The notes below the pieces were generated by a model that was given only the letters and a program-made list of their open reading frames with translations, had not been told where the DNA came from and searched no databases. Positions 20,256 through 30,392 of a DNA stretch of 64,000 bases are shown piece by piece. Location: contig NC_058190.1 of assembly GCF_907165205.1 (NCBI RefSeq), positions 14,950,001 to 15,014,000 of the forward strand, given 5' to 3'. This stretch comes from Coccinella septempunctata (Eukaryota > Arthropoda > Insecta > Coleoptera > Coccinellidae). Made by a program: the position numbers and the translations under genes. Position 1 is the first letter of the stretch. Each line of letters starts with the position of its first letter.

Positions 20256-21594
20256 TGGGACCCGGAATCTGAGTACGATTTTTTTCACCGACCTAGCACG
20301 GTTCTATCTACACTGCATAATTACCGGTTTACCACGTGGGTAATTATGCAGTGTAGATAGAACCGTGCTAGGTCGGTGAAAAAAATCGTACTCACAGATT
20401 CCGGGTCCCAGATTACGAAAATGAAAACGAGAAGTCTGCAATTCTCTTAGTTTTCCCAAAAAAAAAATGGGAAAGTTTCCTTCTGGAACGTGAGGTTACT
20501 GATAGTTATAGTTTGTTTTCTCCTTTTTTCTTAATCAATACTCATTGGAAATGTTCGATTTAGGTACTCTCAATCATTTCAAGTCAAAAAAAGGCTTTCA
20601 TTTAGCCGAAAACGATGATTTTATATATTGTTTACATCCGTATGAGTCGTCATTGCCGCCATGATATTTCAACATACGAACTGTCAAACGTTGCAAACTA
20701 TGCAACGTTGCCAATAGTACATATGTGTAGTTAAATTGAAGAAATTAGTTCGAATATTGCTTGGGAAAATATGTTTTTAGTTCTTATACAATATTTTCAC
20801 GCATTGGCATATCAAATTATTATAGAGCTGTACAACCCCTATAACCACCTAACCCTTCTATTAGGAAAGGTTAGGTTAGGTTTAAGGGTTTTGTCATGGT
20901 GTTTTTTCAAGGATCATTTTTGAAAACGCGATCAAATTCGTAATGGCAAAATGAAACGAGTCTTTTCAGAGTTTCCTACACCAAAAAAGTATCATTTTAA
21001 AAATATAACTAACATGAACCATTCAGGAATAACGACCAGTACCTATCATAATCAAACTTCTAAAGTTCCCTTTAACCCTAGTAAAAAAAGATACTGGAAA
21101 AAGCATTAAGCGTGACTCAAAATTTCATTAGTTAACTGGCAGCTAACCATAGGTTAGCATAGGTTATCTATGCAGCTAACGCATATGGAAAAGTGAACAA
21201 AGATATGTTTTCCTATCCCAACAGTTCGAAAGGAATTTGCTGACCAACCAGTTTGAGACTTGGCAACGTTGCATAGGAACAGTTCCTAGCTCGAAACATC
21301 ATGGCGAATTAAAGGCATTTTTTTGGCAGGATTAACTTGAATGTTGATGAATTTAACATTTCCAACGAGTATTTATTAAAGAAATAGAAGAAAACTAGCT
21401 TTAACTATATATAACCTCACCTTCCAGAGGGGAAACTTTCCCATTTTTTTTTGGGAAAACTAAGAGAATTGCAGACTTCTCGTTTTCATTTTCGTAATCT
21501 GGGACCCGGAATCTGTGAGTACGATTTTTTTCACCGACCTAGCACGGTTCTATCAAAGATTCCTCTTTGGTTCTATCTACACTGCATAATTACC
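20256..21594. mobile_element. Inverted-repeat element with a head-to-head extra end
   Basis: Ends beginning GGTAATTATGCAGTGTAGATAGAACC and extending about 150 bp (through a GGGAAAGTTTCC block) occur inverted at about 20338-20495 and 21430-21594. A third partial copy of the end (20256-20327) faces the left end across about 12 bp, making a 70-bp-armed hairpin. The interior has GGTTAGGTTAGG words but no frame. The right end carries micro-hairpin insertion C; the other two copies lack it. Confidence 0.75.
21547..21576. repeat. Micro-hairpin insertion C (16 bp) with 7-bp direct flanks
   Basis: CAAAGA-TTCC-TCTTTG (21554-21569) lies between two copies of GTTCTAT (21547-21553 and 21570-21576). The same element end at about 20300 and, inverted, at about 20360 reads straight through GGTTCTATCTACACTG without insertion. 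Confidence 0.9.
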
Positions 21595-21645
21595 ACCATA
21601 GACAATTACAGATTACCACGACGCGCTCTGAGCATTCAATTCACT

Positions 21646-21765
21646 TATATTAGTGTTCTGTGGTTCAATGGCTCTGAGATCCACCCAGAGACAATGGATC
21701 TCTATGGATCCAGCCCTACGGCAGCCATGGAGCTCGTCTGCTGGGTATATTAGTGTTCTGTGGTT
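21646..21765. repeat. 80-bp insert between 20-bp direct repeats
   Basis: TATATTAGTGTTCTGTGGTT occurs at 21646-21665 and again at 21746-21765. The 80 bp between them are GC-richer and unlike the surroundings. A target-site duplication around a short retroposed fragment is one reading; there is no poly-A. Confidence 0.6.
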
Positions 21766-22417
21766 TACAGCATTGAACTCTATTCCCATAGAGTACAGGT
21801 GTACAGGTAAGTGCAAATAAGACACCCTTCGGGTAGAATTTAGCCATCCACCATTAAGGTGTCGGACCTTCAGGTGGTCCTACAGTACTGTGACTGCGTG
21901 ACAGGTGTCGCAGGTAACTGTAGCACATGTGCCCTACACATCTGCCTTGTCTCATTCATAAACTGTTCTAATGTTGGATTCCTTACAGGTGTACCAGTAC
22001 GTGAGACATTGACTGCTGCAGGGGGATCGGCACCATCTCCCGAGTCGATCAGTGAGGTCTCAACCCAGGTGAACTGGGCACCTTACATCTACAGAAACTT
22101 TTGATCCCGGTGGGATGTCCGTGGCTGTCCATGATTACTGCTACTACGCAGCTCCTCCAGTGTTTCCAAACCCTTGTTTGCAGTCACCTTAATTTGTTCA
22201 ATCAGTTGCTACAGTGTTTTGTCCGCCGTGACAATAAAGTCCAGCCTTTTTGAATGTGTATTAATCTGGTGGAAAGTCGCGAAAACTCGTTAGCCGCATT
22301 ATCATAATTGAAATCCTGAAGGGACACCACTAAGTCGGTGAGATCATTTTGCCAAATATATCAATCTCCAAGTCCGGAAAAATTCGAGAAATACCACACA
22401 CAATCGCAAGCCGTATT
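21766..22417. other. No gene recognised
   Basis: The first half is GC-richer with ACAGGTG words at 21800-22000, and has an open plus-strand frame at 21859-22104 that I do not recognise. From 22130 to 22410 the minus strand reads several broken frames. It is probably flanking transposon sequence next to gypsy-2. Confidence 0.4.
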
Positions 22418-22700
22418 GTAACGTTTTCTTCGCTTGATTAAAACGTTCAACTGATTAAAATTATTTATTCACACTTAATACACTTATAACTCACAAACTA
22501 ACTATGTCACTACTATTTACTATTTATTTACACTCGTATTTATTTCCAATAGTCGCGTGCACTGTGAACTATAACTGTACTTCTACCTGCTCCTCCGCTG
22601 GGCTTATATAGGCGCCGGAAACATCCCCGTGCCCTCGTGGTCGTTCCAGAATAAAGAGACCGCTCTGGTTCTCGAAAGGTCCGACCGCAAGGGCCGGACT
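22418..22700 (-). promoter_or_regulatory. gypsy-2 3' LTR-like region
   Basis: On the minus strand a CTATATAAGCCC TATA-like box (plus 22600-22611) is followed by GGAAATAAATACG (polyadenylation-type signal, about 22536-22548) and an end ...AACGTTACA at 22418. This is the arrangement of U3-R-U5. The start is not fixed because the last coding frame overlaps the region. Confidence 0.55.
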
Positions 22701-23260
22701 GGTTAAACTTTTCCCTCCTTGAGCCTGTTCTGTCCCAGAACAGATTTAGTGAATTTCTCCGAGGACCGTGGCGAAACCTGCACTCATCACCATTCCTACA
22801 GTAGCCTTTCTGATGGAAGTAGCACTCCACAGTTTTTTCTAGGCTCCTTGGTTTGCTTCGGATCAAAATTGCATACTAGGATCCGTATATCAGTCTTCTG
22901 AAATACCACCTCCAGCATGCTTCGCACAACCCGCCAATTCAGCTGGTCCAGTCCGCAACCGAGCTTGGGAACAGCTAATTTCCTAACTCCAAAGCGTTGA
23001 AGGTTTTCTTTCAAGCTATGCAGTGCCGCCAATAGATTCTTATAGGTTGGCTTCTGATGGGAATGTTGCTTGGTGACTAGCTAATAAATGATCCGACCTT
23101 CAGCCTTCAATTTCAAAGCTTTTCCGATTCCTGGCTGCTGTCGTAATAGTTCTTCCTGACGTCCAAATTTATTTCTGAATACTCTAGCTATACCCTTGCT
23201 CATACGAAGGTCGTTCGCTTCACAATGAGCGAGAGAGTATTCCTCAGAAACTGTAAAGAG
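22540..23260 (-). pseudogene. gypsy-2 macro domain followed by CCCH zinc finger
   Basis: After the integrase tail the frame reads YSLAHCEANDLRMSKGIA, then (past one stop codon at 23081-23083) LVTKQHSH, and KLGCGLDQLNW. This is a TARG1/OARD1-like macro domain that in the family binds ADP-ribose and removes it from proteins. The Lys (codon 23069-23071) and Asp (22946-22948) are 41 residues apart, as in human TARG1. A frameshift at an A-run near 22840 leads into a CCCH finger (Cys-x7-Cys-x5-Cys-x3-His) and an Arg-rich tail ending near 22540. CCCH fingers usually bind RNA. Confidence 0.75.
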
Positions 23261-23261
23261 G

Positions 23262-24300
23262 TCTTGATGCACTTCCTGTGTGACGCCGAACCGTGCAACG
23301 CGTGTCTCACCATAGCAATCTATAAATCTCTGGTAATCGCTGCTACCTTGCATCGGAGCTTCCAAAAGACGTACCTCTTCTTCGTCCTGCGCGAACGGGG
23401 CTAACCGGTTGAAATGGACGACCTTCGGTTTTCCCCTGGGGAGCTTCCTTATCCTGTAAACTACATCATTTATCTTCTTGAGTACTTCATACGGTCCCTC
23501 CCACTGTCTCTGCAGCTTCGGAGAAAAACCTCCTTTGTGTATTATGTAGCCCCACCAGATCTCCAGCGGTGAATCCACGTTCCATAGCCTTGATGTCGTA
23601 GCGCATTTTCATTCGCTCACTTGCTTGCTGCATTCGATTGCGCACCTTGTCATGAATGTAATCCAGTTTGTTCCTTAATTTACTAACGTAGTCCTCCCCA
23701 GCTACGTATTCTCCAGGCTTACATCCAAACTCTAAATCGCAAGGCAGCCTTATTTCTCGGCCGAACATTATACTGGATGGAGTTTCCTTGGTAGATTCTT
23801 GAAACGAAGATCTATATGCCATGGTGAATAGATGTAAATATTTATCCCAGTCCCGCTGGTGATCAGAAACTACTTTGGCTAGATGTTTTCCCATGGTCCG
23901 ATTCATTCGTTCGACCATGCCATGATTGTGGATGAAGAGGTGTAGTCCCCCAATTTACTGCATACTTCTTGGAATAACTTCGATTCAAAATTTCGGCCTT
24001 GATCACAATGCAACTCTAGAGGTATTCCAAATCTGCAGAAGAATTCTTTGACCAGTTTATCAGCAACCGTACTTGCCTCTTGATTAGGAATACCGTAGGC
24101 TTCCACCCATTCTGTGAAATAGTCCATCGCTATCAAAATGTACTTGTTTTCATGGTCCATGGGGGTTCCGACATTATATTGCTTCATTGGTACTTTTCCT
24201 TTATCATAAGGTCCGTTAGCAGCAGCACAAACCTTGCATCTTCTACACCAATCTTTAACGTTCTTCTTACAATTTAGCCAATAAAATCGCTGCCTGACCT
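23262..24300 (-). pseudogene. gypsy-2 integrase
   Basis: The frame includes a zinc-binding end (CRRCKVC, about 24245), the core with AMDYFTEW (first Asp) and CDQGRNFES (second Asp) at 24187-23903, and MVERMNRTMGKHL (catalytic Glu) in frame 23918-23487. The tail has GPYEVLKKI and VVHFNRLAPF, a GPY/F module. A frameshift at about 23930 and another near 23520 break it. It would insert the element cDNA. Confidence 0.85.
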
Positions 24301-24419
24301 ATTCCAACGTCTTAGTTATCCCGAAATGTCCACCTGATGTTCCATTATGTAGTCTAGACAGAATGTCTGTTACACTGCTCTTCAGCACAACCAACTGAAG
24401 TCTGTGCTCAGTTCCATAT

Positions 24420-25172
24420 TCATTTTCCGTTCCAACGTTTTAGAAGACCTCCATCAATCCTCAATGTTTCCCATTGTGCCCCATAAGACTTTATATTCTG
24501 GCTCAGTCTGAATACTCCTTCCCAAGTAGGTCGTCTACCGCTCTTCTTCCAACTCAGGATTACTTTCAAATCGTTATCTTCCTCTTGTGCTCTTTGAATT
24601 TCTTCAGGTAGCCAGTCGTCTTCGATTACGGTGGTCCGCCTTAAATTGATCTTTTCTTCCAGGCGCGAACAATGGCTGCAATTCTCGGGACATGGTCTTC
24701 TTGATAACGCGTCTGCGTTGCGATGGCTAGTCCCCGCTCTGTGTTCAGTGTCGAAGTCATACTCTTGCAGCCTCTCAATCCATCTAGCCACTTGTCATTC
24801 CGGGTTCTTAAAACTCAGGAGCCATTTCAAAGCAGCATGGTCCGTTCTTAGTAAGAATTTCCTTACGTACAAATATTTGTAGAAATGTTCTACTGACTTG
24901 ATGACTGCTAAAAGTTCTTTCCTGGTCACGTAATAATTCCGTTCTGGTTTGGACAACACCTTGCTGAAGTACCCGAAGACTCTTTCCTGTCCATCCTGAA
25001 CTTGCGATAGAACGCCCCCAATGGCTGTATTACTGGCATCGGTATCGAGTACAAATTTACCTTCAGCCCTTGTGTAACTCAGAATTGGAGCTGTGATCAG
25101 AGCCTTTTGCAATCGTTCGAAGGCTTCAGCGCAATCATCGGTCCATATGTACTCCTGCCCATCTTCCGTCAA
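24420..25172 (-). pseudogene. gypsy-2 RNase H
   Basis: The frame 25172-24795 begins with WTDDCAEAFERLQ and contains LDTDASNTAIGGVLS, RKELLAVIKSVEHF and LRTDHAALKWL. One stop codon at about 24788 precedes ARWIERLQEYDF and NADALSRRPC (24791-24420). This is the standard gypsy RNase H-to-linker order, adjoining RT on one side and integrase on the other. Confidence 0.85.
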
Positions 25173-25239
25173 TTTCGTCAGAGGCTTGGCAACGTCGGCA
25201 AAACCAGATACAAATCTTCTATAATAAGTGCAAAGCCCT

Positions 25240-25935
25240 AAGAAGCTTCGCTACTCACTATTATCTTTCGGCATAGGTCATGCCTGCACTGCCTTGATCT
25301 CATCCGGATCAACTTTCACACCTCCACGTGAAACTACGTGTCCTGAATATTTCACTTCTGTTCGAAACAGATTGCATTTTTTAGGATTTAGCTTAGGTTG
25401 GCATCACGAAGTCGCTGGAAAACCTCGGATAAGTTGTGTAGGTGATCTCGGAAGGATTTTCCCACTACTATCACATCATCTAGATACACCAGACAAGTTT
25501 TCTAGGAGAGCCCTCTCAATATTGTCTCCATCAGACGTTCAAATGTGGCAGGAGCATTGCATAAACCGAAAGGCATAACTTTAAACTGCTACAGGCCTAT
25601 TCCAATACTGAAGGCAGTTTTTTCTTTATCCTTTGGATCCAAGCCAACCTGCCAATATTCACTCTTCAGATCCAAGGTGGAAAACCAAAGTGATCCCGAG
25701 AGTGTGTCCAGGGTATCATCAATTCTCGGTAAGGGATAGCTGTCCTTTTTCGTGGCCTGATTGAGCTGCTGTAGTCTACGCAGAATCTAGTGGTTCCATC
25801 CTTCTTCCTCACTAATACAACGATGTCCAGGGGCTATCGGACGGTTCAATTACCCCTTCTCTCGCCATGTCTCTCGCCAATAATTCCTTCAGCTTCTTCT
25901 GTTTTTTGCCAGAGGGAGACGTCTAGGATGTCTAG
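25240..25935 (-). pseudogene. gypsy-2 reverse transcriptase
   Basis: The minus strand, across several frames, reads an EGVIEPSDSPW start, YPLPRIDDTLD, FSTLDLKSEYWQV, VMPFGLCNAPATF and the catalytic YLDDVIV (about 25475). Stops occur at about 25590 and 25505, and frameshifts at about 25840, 25770 and 25400. It would copy element RNA; as it stands it cannot. Confidence 0.8.
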
Positions 25936-25940
25936 GACAC

Positions 25941-26388
25941 TTTGAAGTGAGGAGGGATACCAGTTCTTCAGAATTCCTTTGTGACTTCTGCAGTACTTAT
26001 CCCACCCGAAATTTGGTACACTGGTACACCATTCTTCAGGGTGAGTGGAAACATGTTGACATTAAGCAATCGGATGGGAAGACTTCTAGGATGCTGTCGG
26101 ATAGGTTGTGCATCACCAGTATTGATTTTATGCTGCACAACATCGGTCTTCCTTGCTCTTCCGTCAGTAGCAAAAACGTCGGAGAACGTTTGAACCAATT
26201 TCCTCACTTCGAGTAGTTGGAATCGGTCTAGCTCTTGACATTTTGAAGTGAGGAGGGATACCAGTTCTTCAGAATGCCTTTGCGATTTTGAGACGTCTGC
26301 AGTACTTATCCCACCCGAAATAGGGTACACTGGTAGTCCATGGCCAATCAAGGTATTCTTCTTCAGGGTGACTGGAAACATGTTGAGA
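25941..26388 (-). repeat. Internal duplication in the gypsy-2 protease-RT linker
   Basis: A block (26241-26388) recurs at 25941-26059 in the same orientation with internal deletions. Both copies encode an NMFP(V/L)TLK...PVY(P/Q)ISGGISTA motif. The second copy lies directly before the RT start, 300 bp from the first. Confidence 0.85.
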
Positions 26389-26623
26389 TGTTGACTTACG
26401 CAGCCACTCCTCGTTACATCGTCACATCTACCAGTTACTATGCTTTCAGTTCGCCCTGTCAACGTGATGTTCTCGGTCAGACGAATCCGATATATCTTGT
26501 CCTCCACATCATTGATTGGAATCTCTTCACTTCCTAGCCGAAGTACATCACTCTTCATATCCAATTAGCATCCAAGCTTCTTAACAAGGTCCAATCCCAG
26601 AATAACTTCTTCCGTGATTCCAG

Positions 26624-26848
26624 CTACCAGAACTTCGTGGCTAACTGTTGTGTTTCCCAATTCAATAATTCAGACGCATTTCGAAGTTTGCTCCTAACTG
26701 GACGAATCTTGAATCCTTCAGCAATTTCTGGACGCACAATGGTTTTGGTCGAGCCAGTGTCTACCAGTATTTTCACACTTCTATCATTTATCTTTCCTGG
26801 GATAACTATGCTTGATAAATCCTTAGACATTATTCCTCGGATTATCAC
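26624..26848 (-). pseudogene. gypsy-2 aspartic protease
   Basis: The frame has KILVDTGSTKTIV near residue 27, the catalytic DTG motif of retroelement proteases, followed by a hydrophobic strand. It lies between the gag knuckle and the RT linker as expected. It would process the polyprotein. It ends at a stop at 26624, and the flap and C-terminal motif continue in frame 26564-25968. Confidence 0.8.
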
Positions 26849-26906
26849 TTCGGGGGCATTTTTTGCTTGTATTGGGTCGATTTATGCCCATTATCACCGA
26901 CCCCTT

Positions 26907-28002
26907 TTAGTTTCCCTGCTGTGACTCTTTTTCCATTTCTGGACAGTTTCGCTTGAAATGCCCACTTTTGTTGCAGTTCCAGCACACATCATCCTTCTTC
27001 CTAACTTGTGATATTCTGCGGATTTCTTCTCTAACAATGTCCTCAATAGATCGTACTGTTTCTTGAACTTGTCTTACACGAAGGTGTCCTCTATGCGACG
27101 CTTGCTTCGCTGCCTCAATTTCCAAAGCCTGGGCTAAGGCATCATCTATGGTTTTAGGGCGTGCTAGTCTCAGGGCTTGTTGTCTTTCACTATCCTTTAT
27201 CTCATCCACGAATGTCTGGATTAATAGCTGTTCCAGGAAGCTATCTGGAGCAGATGGATAAGCCAGCCTGACTAATCTCGCCACATCAGCTTCAAACTCC
27301 TGGAGATTTTCTCCTGTTTTCTGCACTCGGTTCTTTATTTGTGCATGGTATACTAGTTGTAGATGAGCATCGCCATATCTCATCTGAAGTTTCGATGTAA
27401 GAACTTGGTAACAGGCTTGTTGACTCTCCGGAATCGTTTGCAGAATGTTGAGTGCCTCTCCTCGTAGAGCTAATATCAATGCCGCTTTCTCGTTGTCGTT
27501 CCTGTTGTTCGCCCAGGGCAGTAGCTTCAAACTGTTTTTGATATGTCGACCAGGGTATTTTTCCATCAAAAGTTGGAGGCTTGATCTTCATTCTACTACC
27601 TTCGCCGTCATTTTCCGCTTTCGATGTGCTGTAGAGAGTTGAAGACAGACCTGTTCTGTTTGAAATTCTTTTCAAGGAATCTATCAATTTGGAATTATGT
27701 TCAATTATTCCTGCCATTTCTTCCAATTTTCCATTAACGTCGTCATAAACTTTGTCAAACTTTTCTTTAACTCTTTCATAAACTTCGTCAAATTTTTCGT
27801 TCACTATATCAAACTTCTCGTCTACTTCATCAAATTTTTCATTTGTGGTTTCCAGTTTCTTATCCAATTTATCTGTAAGTTGACTCACCACATCGTTATA
27901 ATTTTCCTTAATCTGGTCCATTTTCTCATTCAAATTCTCGTCATTTCTCGTTGTTAATAAAATGTTGTTATATAGTCTGGACCCGGCTATACACGCTTCC
28001 AA
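26907..28002 (-). pseudogene. gypsy-2 gag with coiled coil and CCHC knuckle
   Basis: The first frame (28002-27292) has a long heptad-like region rich in KFDEV repeats (residues about 30-95), predicted coiled coil. A frameshift near 27550 leads to the capsid-like part and CWNCNKSGHFKRNC (CCHC knuckle, about 26960) in frame 27569-26907. Gag packages element RNA. The KFDEV repeat may vary in number between copies. Confidence 0.8.
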
Positions 28003-28159
28003 CTAATTTTTCGTCTTCGAAGTATAATCTTCAACATCATAAGATTATAATAAATAGGACGCAACTTTCTTTTTGACACAACTATTGGGTGACGTTGGTT
28101 TCCCTTACTCTCGGACGGTCAAACTTAGTAACTTAGAAAACAAAAATACTGGTAATTTT

Positions 28160-28245
28160 TTCAAAATCATGACGCGGGCCAGATTAGACTATCATGTGGG
28201 CCGGACCTGGCCCGCGGGCCGTACTTTGCCTATGCTTAGGCTAGA
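28160..28245. repeat. hAT-type terminal fragment (GGCCCGCGGGCC)
   Basis: GCGGGCC...GGCCCGCGGGCC-GTACTTTGCC-TATGCTTAG (plus) matches the recognisable end of widespread animal hAT elements, which start CA(G)...GGCAAAGTACGGCCCGCGGGCC on the other strand. Only this end is present. Identification is from memory of the motif. Confidence 0.5.
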
Positions 28246-28648
28246 CGTTGGGTTGATGATGTTCAGGTCCGGCGTATGGAAATGTCCGCTGTATTTCATC
28301 ACAATGAAAGACTGAATAATCATGAAAAATAATGAAGGTTTCATTCTCAGTTTAATTTATTTTCCGTAGAATCGCTTTCTTTCATCAGAAAATCATTTGT
28401 ATAAATGAATAAAAAACCTTTCTTTAAAAATACTCAATATTATCATCAAGTTTCAATATACCTACGTTACAGAGTGTTCGGTATAACTGAAATATCTTAA
28501 TTGAATTGGGTACAAGCATAAAAACAACCTTTTCGAGGTTTGGCTCTATTAAATTACAGTTCTTTGGAAGTGCATTATATTGAAGCCGAAAAGATGCAGC
28601 TTTTTGTAATCATTATCTGTGAATTTGATAATTGTTCACCATGAGTTA

Positions 28649-30389
28649 TAGTCCAAGAGCCAGAGCCAAAAAAAGTCTCTGAATTTCTTAAGCCTGGTTT
28701 TTTCTCAGGTGATTACAATCATAATATACAATAAAATGCTGCGGTCAGTCAAGTGGATCTTAGAACATGTGCCTCTGGTGCGCATTCAAACATGTCGTGA
28801 TTACCGACATAACAAAATCAATTTTTTAAGGCTGAAACTTTATAAACTTTTGTATTTTGGTATCTAAATCAAAATTATGATAGTCAGTCAGCGTCCGATC
28901 GGGACATAGCTGGTCAGTCAGCTTTAATGTGCGTAGACTGGACTGGACGTATGACTGGAAAGCATCAAAGGATGATTAATGTCAGTAGAATGCATCAAGA
29001 ATTGGGAAATTCTGTTTGCAATGCTCTTCCTGGACTGCATGCTTTTTGACTGGATGTGATTTTAACCCAGCTTTTTACAAGAAAGGTAAAAAAAAACCTC
29101 TGCAGATAATGAAGCAAAGCGAAGATTTTCAAAAAACATTCGCTGACCTTGGACTTGTAGATGCAAGCAACCAGAATAACATATTCAATAAGGTTCAAGA
29201 ATTTGCCATTTATACGGCTTGAAAAAAATTAAATCAATTGACGAGGCAAGATTTGTTTTATTTTCACAGACGTATAAATGTTTAAGCACCACAAATGATC
29301 CGTTTAAAATTAAAATAAGGAATGTAGATGGGTCGAGTATGCCACCATGCCAATCGGAATTGATGCAGCAGTTCTAAAGAGTGAGCTTCATTTCAAATAT
29401 TTGGCGTAATGCTCACCGTCAAATTCCAACGGAGCTATCTCCTACCGACTACGGGTGGAAATTGGTGGATGAGAAATATGACTTTGATTGGTTCAAAGGC
29501 GACCAATTAACAGAAATTGTACAAGATGTCATTATTCCATCTCTACAAGAAAATACAGGTATAGAAATATTTTTATCTGGATTAAACAATCATAAAAATA
29601 CTTTTTTTACTGAATTTTACTTATTTTTCAGATTCTGCAACATTCGAGCTCGACTTGTCAGATCACGATAGTGAAAATGATGATATGGATTCAGATGAAG
29701 ATTCAGATGATGAATTGTGTGATGATTCTTTATATATAGCTTGTTATCGTTAATGAATTATTATAAATAAATATTAGAAATGATTGAAAATCAATGAGTT
29801 CTTACTTGTGCGTATACTCCGTATACCCATGTTCGTTAAGTATCCTGTTGATTTCGAACGAATTTTATTTCTGAGATTTTAAAGAACAGTTGCTCATTAA
29901 AATAAATGTGTTATACTTTAAATGATTATGATGTAATATCTATAGGGAGCGAAAAAATGTAATTTCTTATCCACTGAATGACGGGCGTTGTTCTACGGAA
30001 TGGCTGACTGACCATTTTATTCATCAATAATATGGTCAGTAGTAGTTACACAAAAAATTTCACGCTTAATAAACGAATTGCATCCTTATAAACAACACTA
30101 CGCACATTGAAGCTGACTGACTAGCTGTGTCCCGATCGGACGTTGACTGACTATCATAATTTTGATTTACATACCTACCAAAATACAAAAGTTTATAAAG
30201 TTTCAGCCTTAAGAAATTGATTTTATTATGTCGGTAATTACGACATGTTTGACCGCGCACCAGAGGCACATGTTCTAATATCCACTTGACTGACCGCAGC
30301 ATTTTATTGTATATTATGATTGTAATCACCTGAGAAAAAACCAGGCTTAAGAAATTCAGAGACTTTTTTTGGCTCTGGCTCTCCGTCTA
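28649..30389. mobile_element. TTA-flanked long-inverted-repeat element with a coding cargo
   Basis: Arms of about 290 bp (28649-28938 and about 30092-30389), beginning TAG..C..AGAGCCAGAGCC, are inverted copies with few differences. TTA flanks both ends (28646-28648 and 30390-30392), a 3-bp duplication as in PIF/Harbinger-type elements. Between them is a spliced, broken ORF (28950-29753). No DDE transposase is visible, so family assignment is uncertain. Confidence 0.75.
28950..29753 (+). pseudogene. Transposon-borne 'LHAF-GCD' family protein, acidic tail
   Basis: The plus strand reads INVSRMHQELG, NALPGLHAF (frame near 29030), GCDFNPAFYKKGKKK (29016-29222), then, after a frameshift at about 29217, KSIDEARF, SSMPPCQSEL, a stop near 29373, and IWRNAHRQ...WFKGDQ. 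An intron (29559-29631, GTATAG/CAG) precedes an Asp/Ser-rich acidic end at TAA 29751-29753. Homologous proteins with an LHAFTGCD motif are abundant and mostly uncharacterised in animal genomes. A nuclease-like fold is conceivable but not shown. The N-terminal half is missing. Confidence 0.55.
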
Positions 30390-30392
30390 TTA

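Larger units (their letters stand above)
22418..28005 (-). mobile_element. Ty3/gypsy retrotransposon (gypsy-2) with macro and CCCH domains
   Basis: The minus strand carries, in order, gag with a long coiled coil and CCHC knuckle (28002-26907), aspartic protease (26848-26624), RT (about 25935-25240), RNase H (25172-24420), integrase (about 24300-23487) with GPY-type tail, a macro domain (about 23240-22850), a CCCH zinc finger (about 22825-22768) and an LTR-like region ending TGTAACGTT on the plus strand at 22418. No 5' LTR is visible beyond 28005. Many stops and shifts show it is inactive. Confidence 0.9.

Noticed and set aside
27445..27957. Plus-strand Phe/Ile-rich ORFs (27697-27957)
   Set aside because: They are the complement of the KFDEV coiled-coil repeats of gypsy-2 gag.
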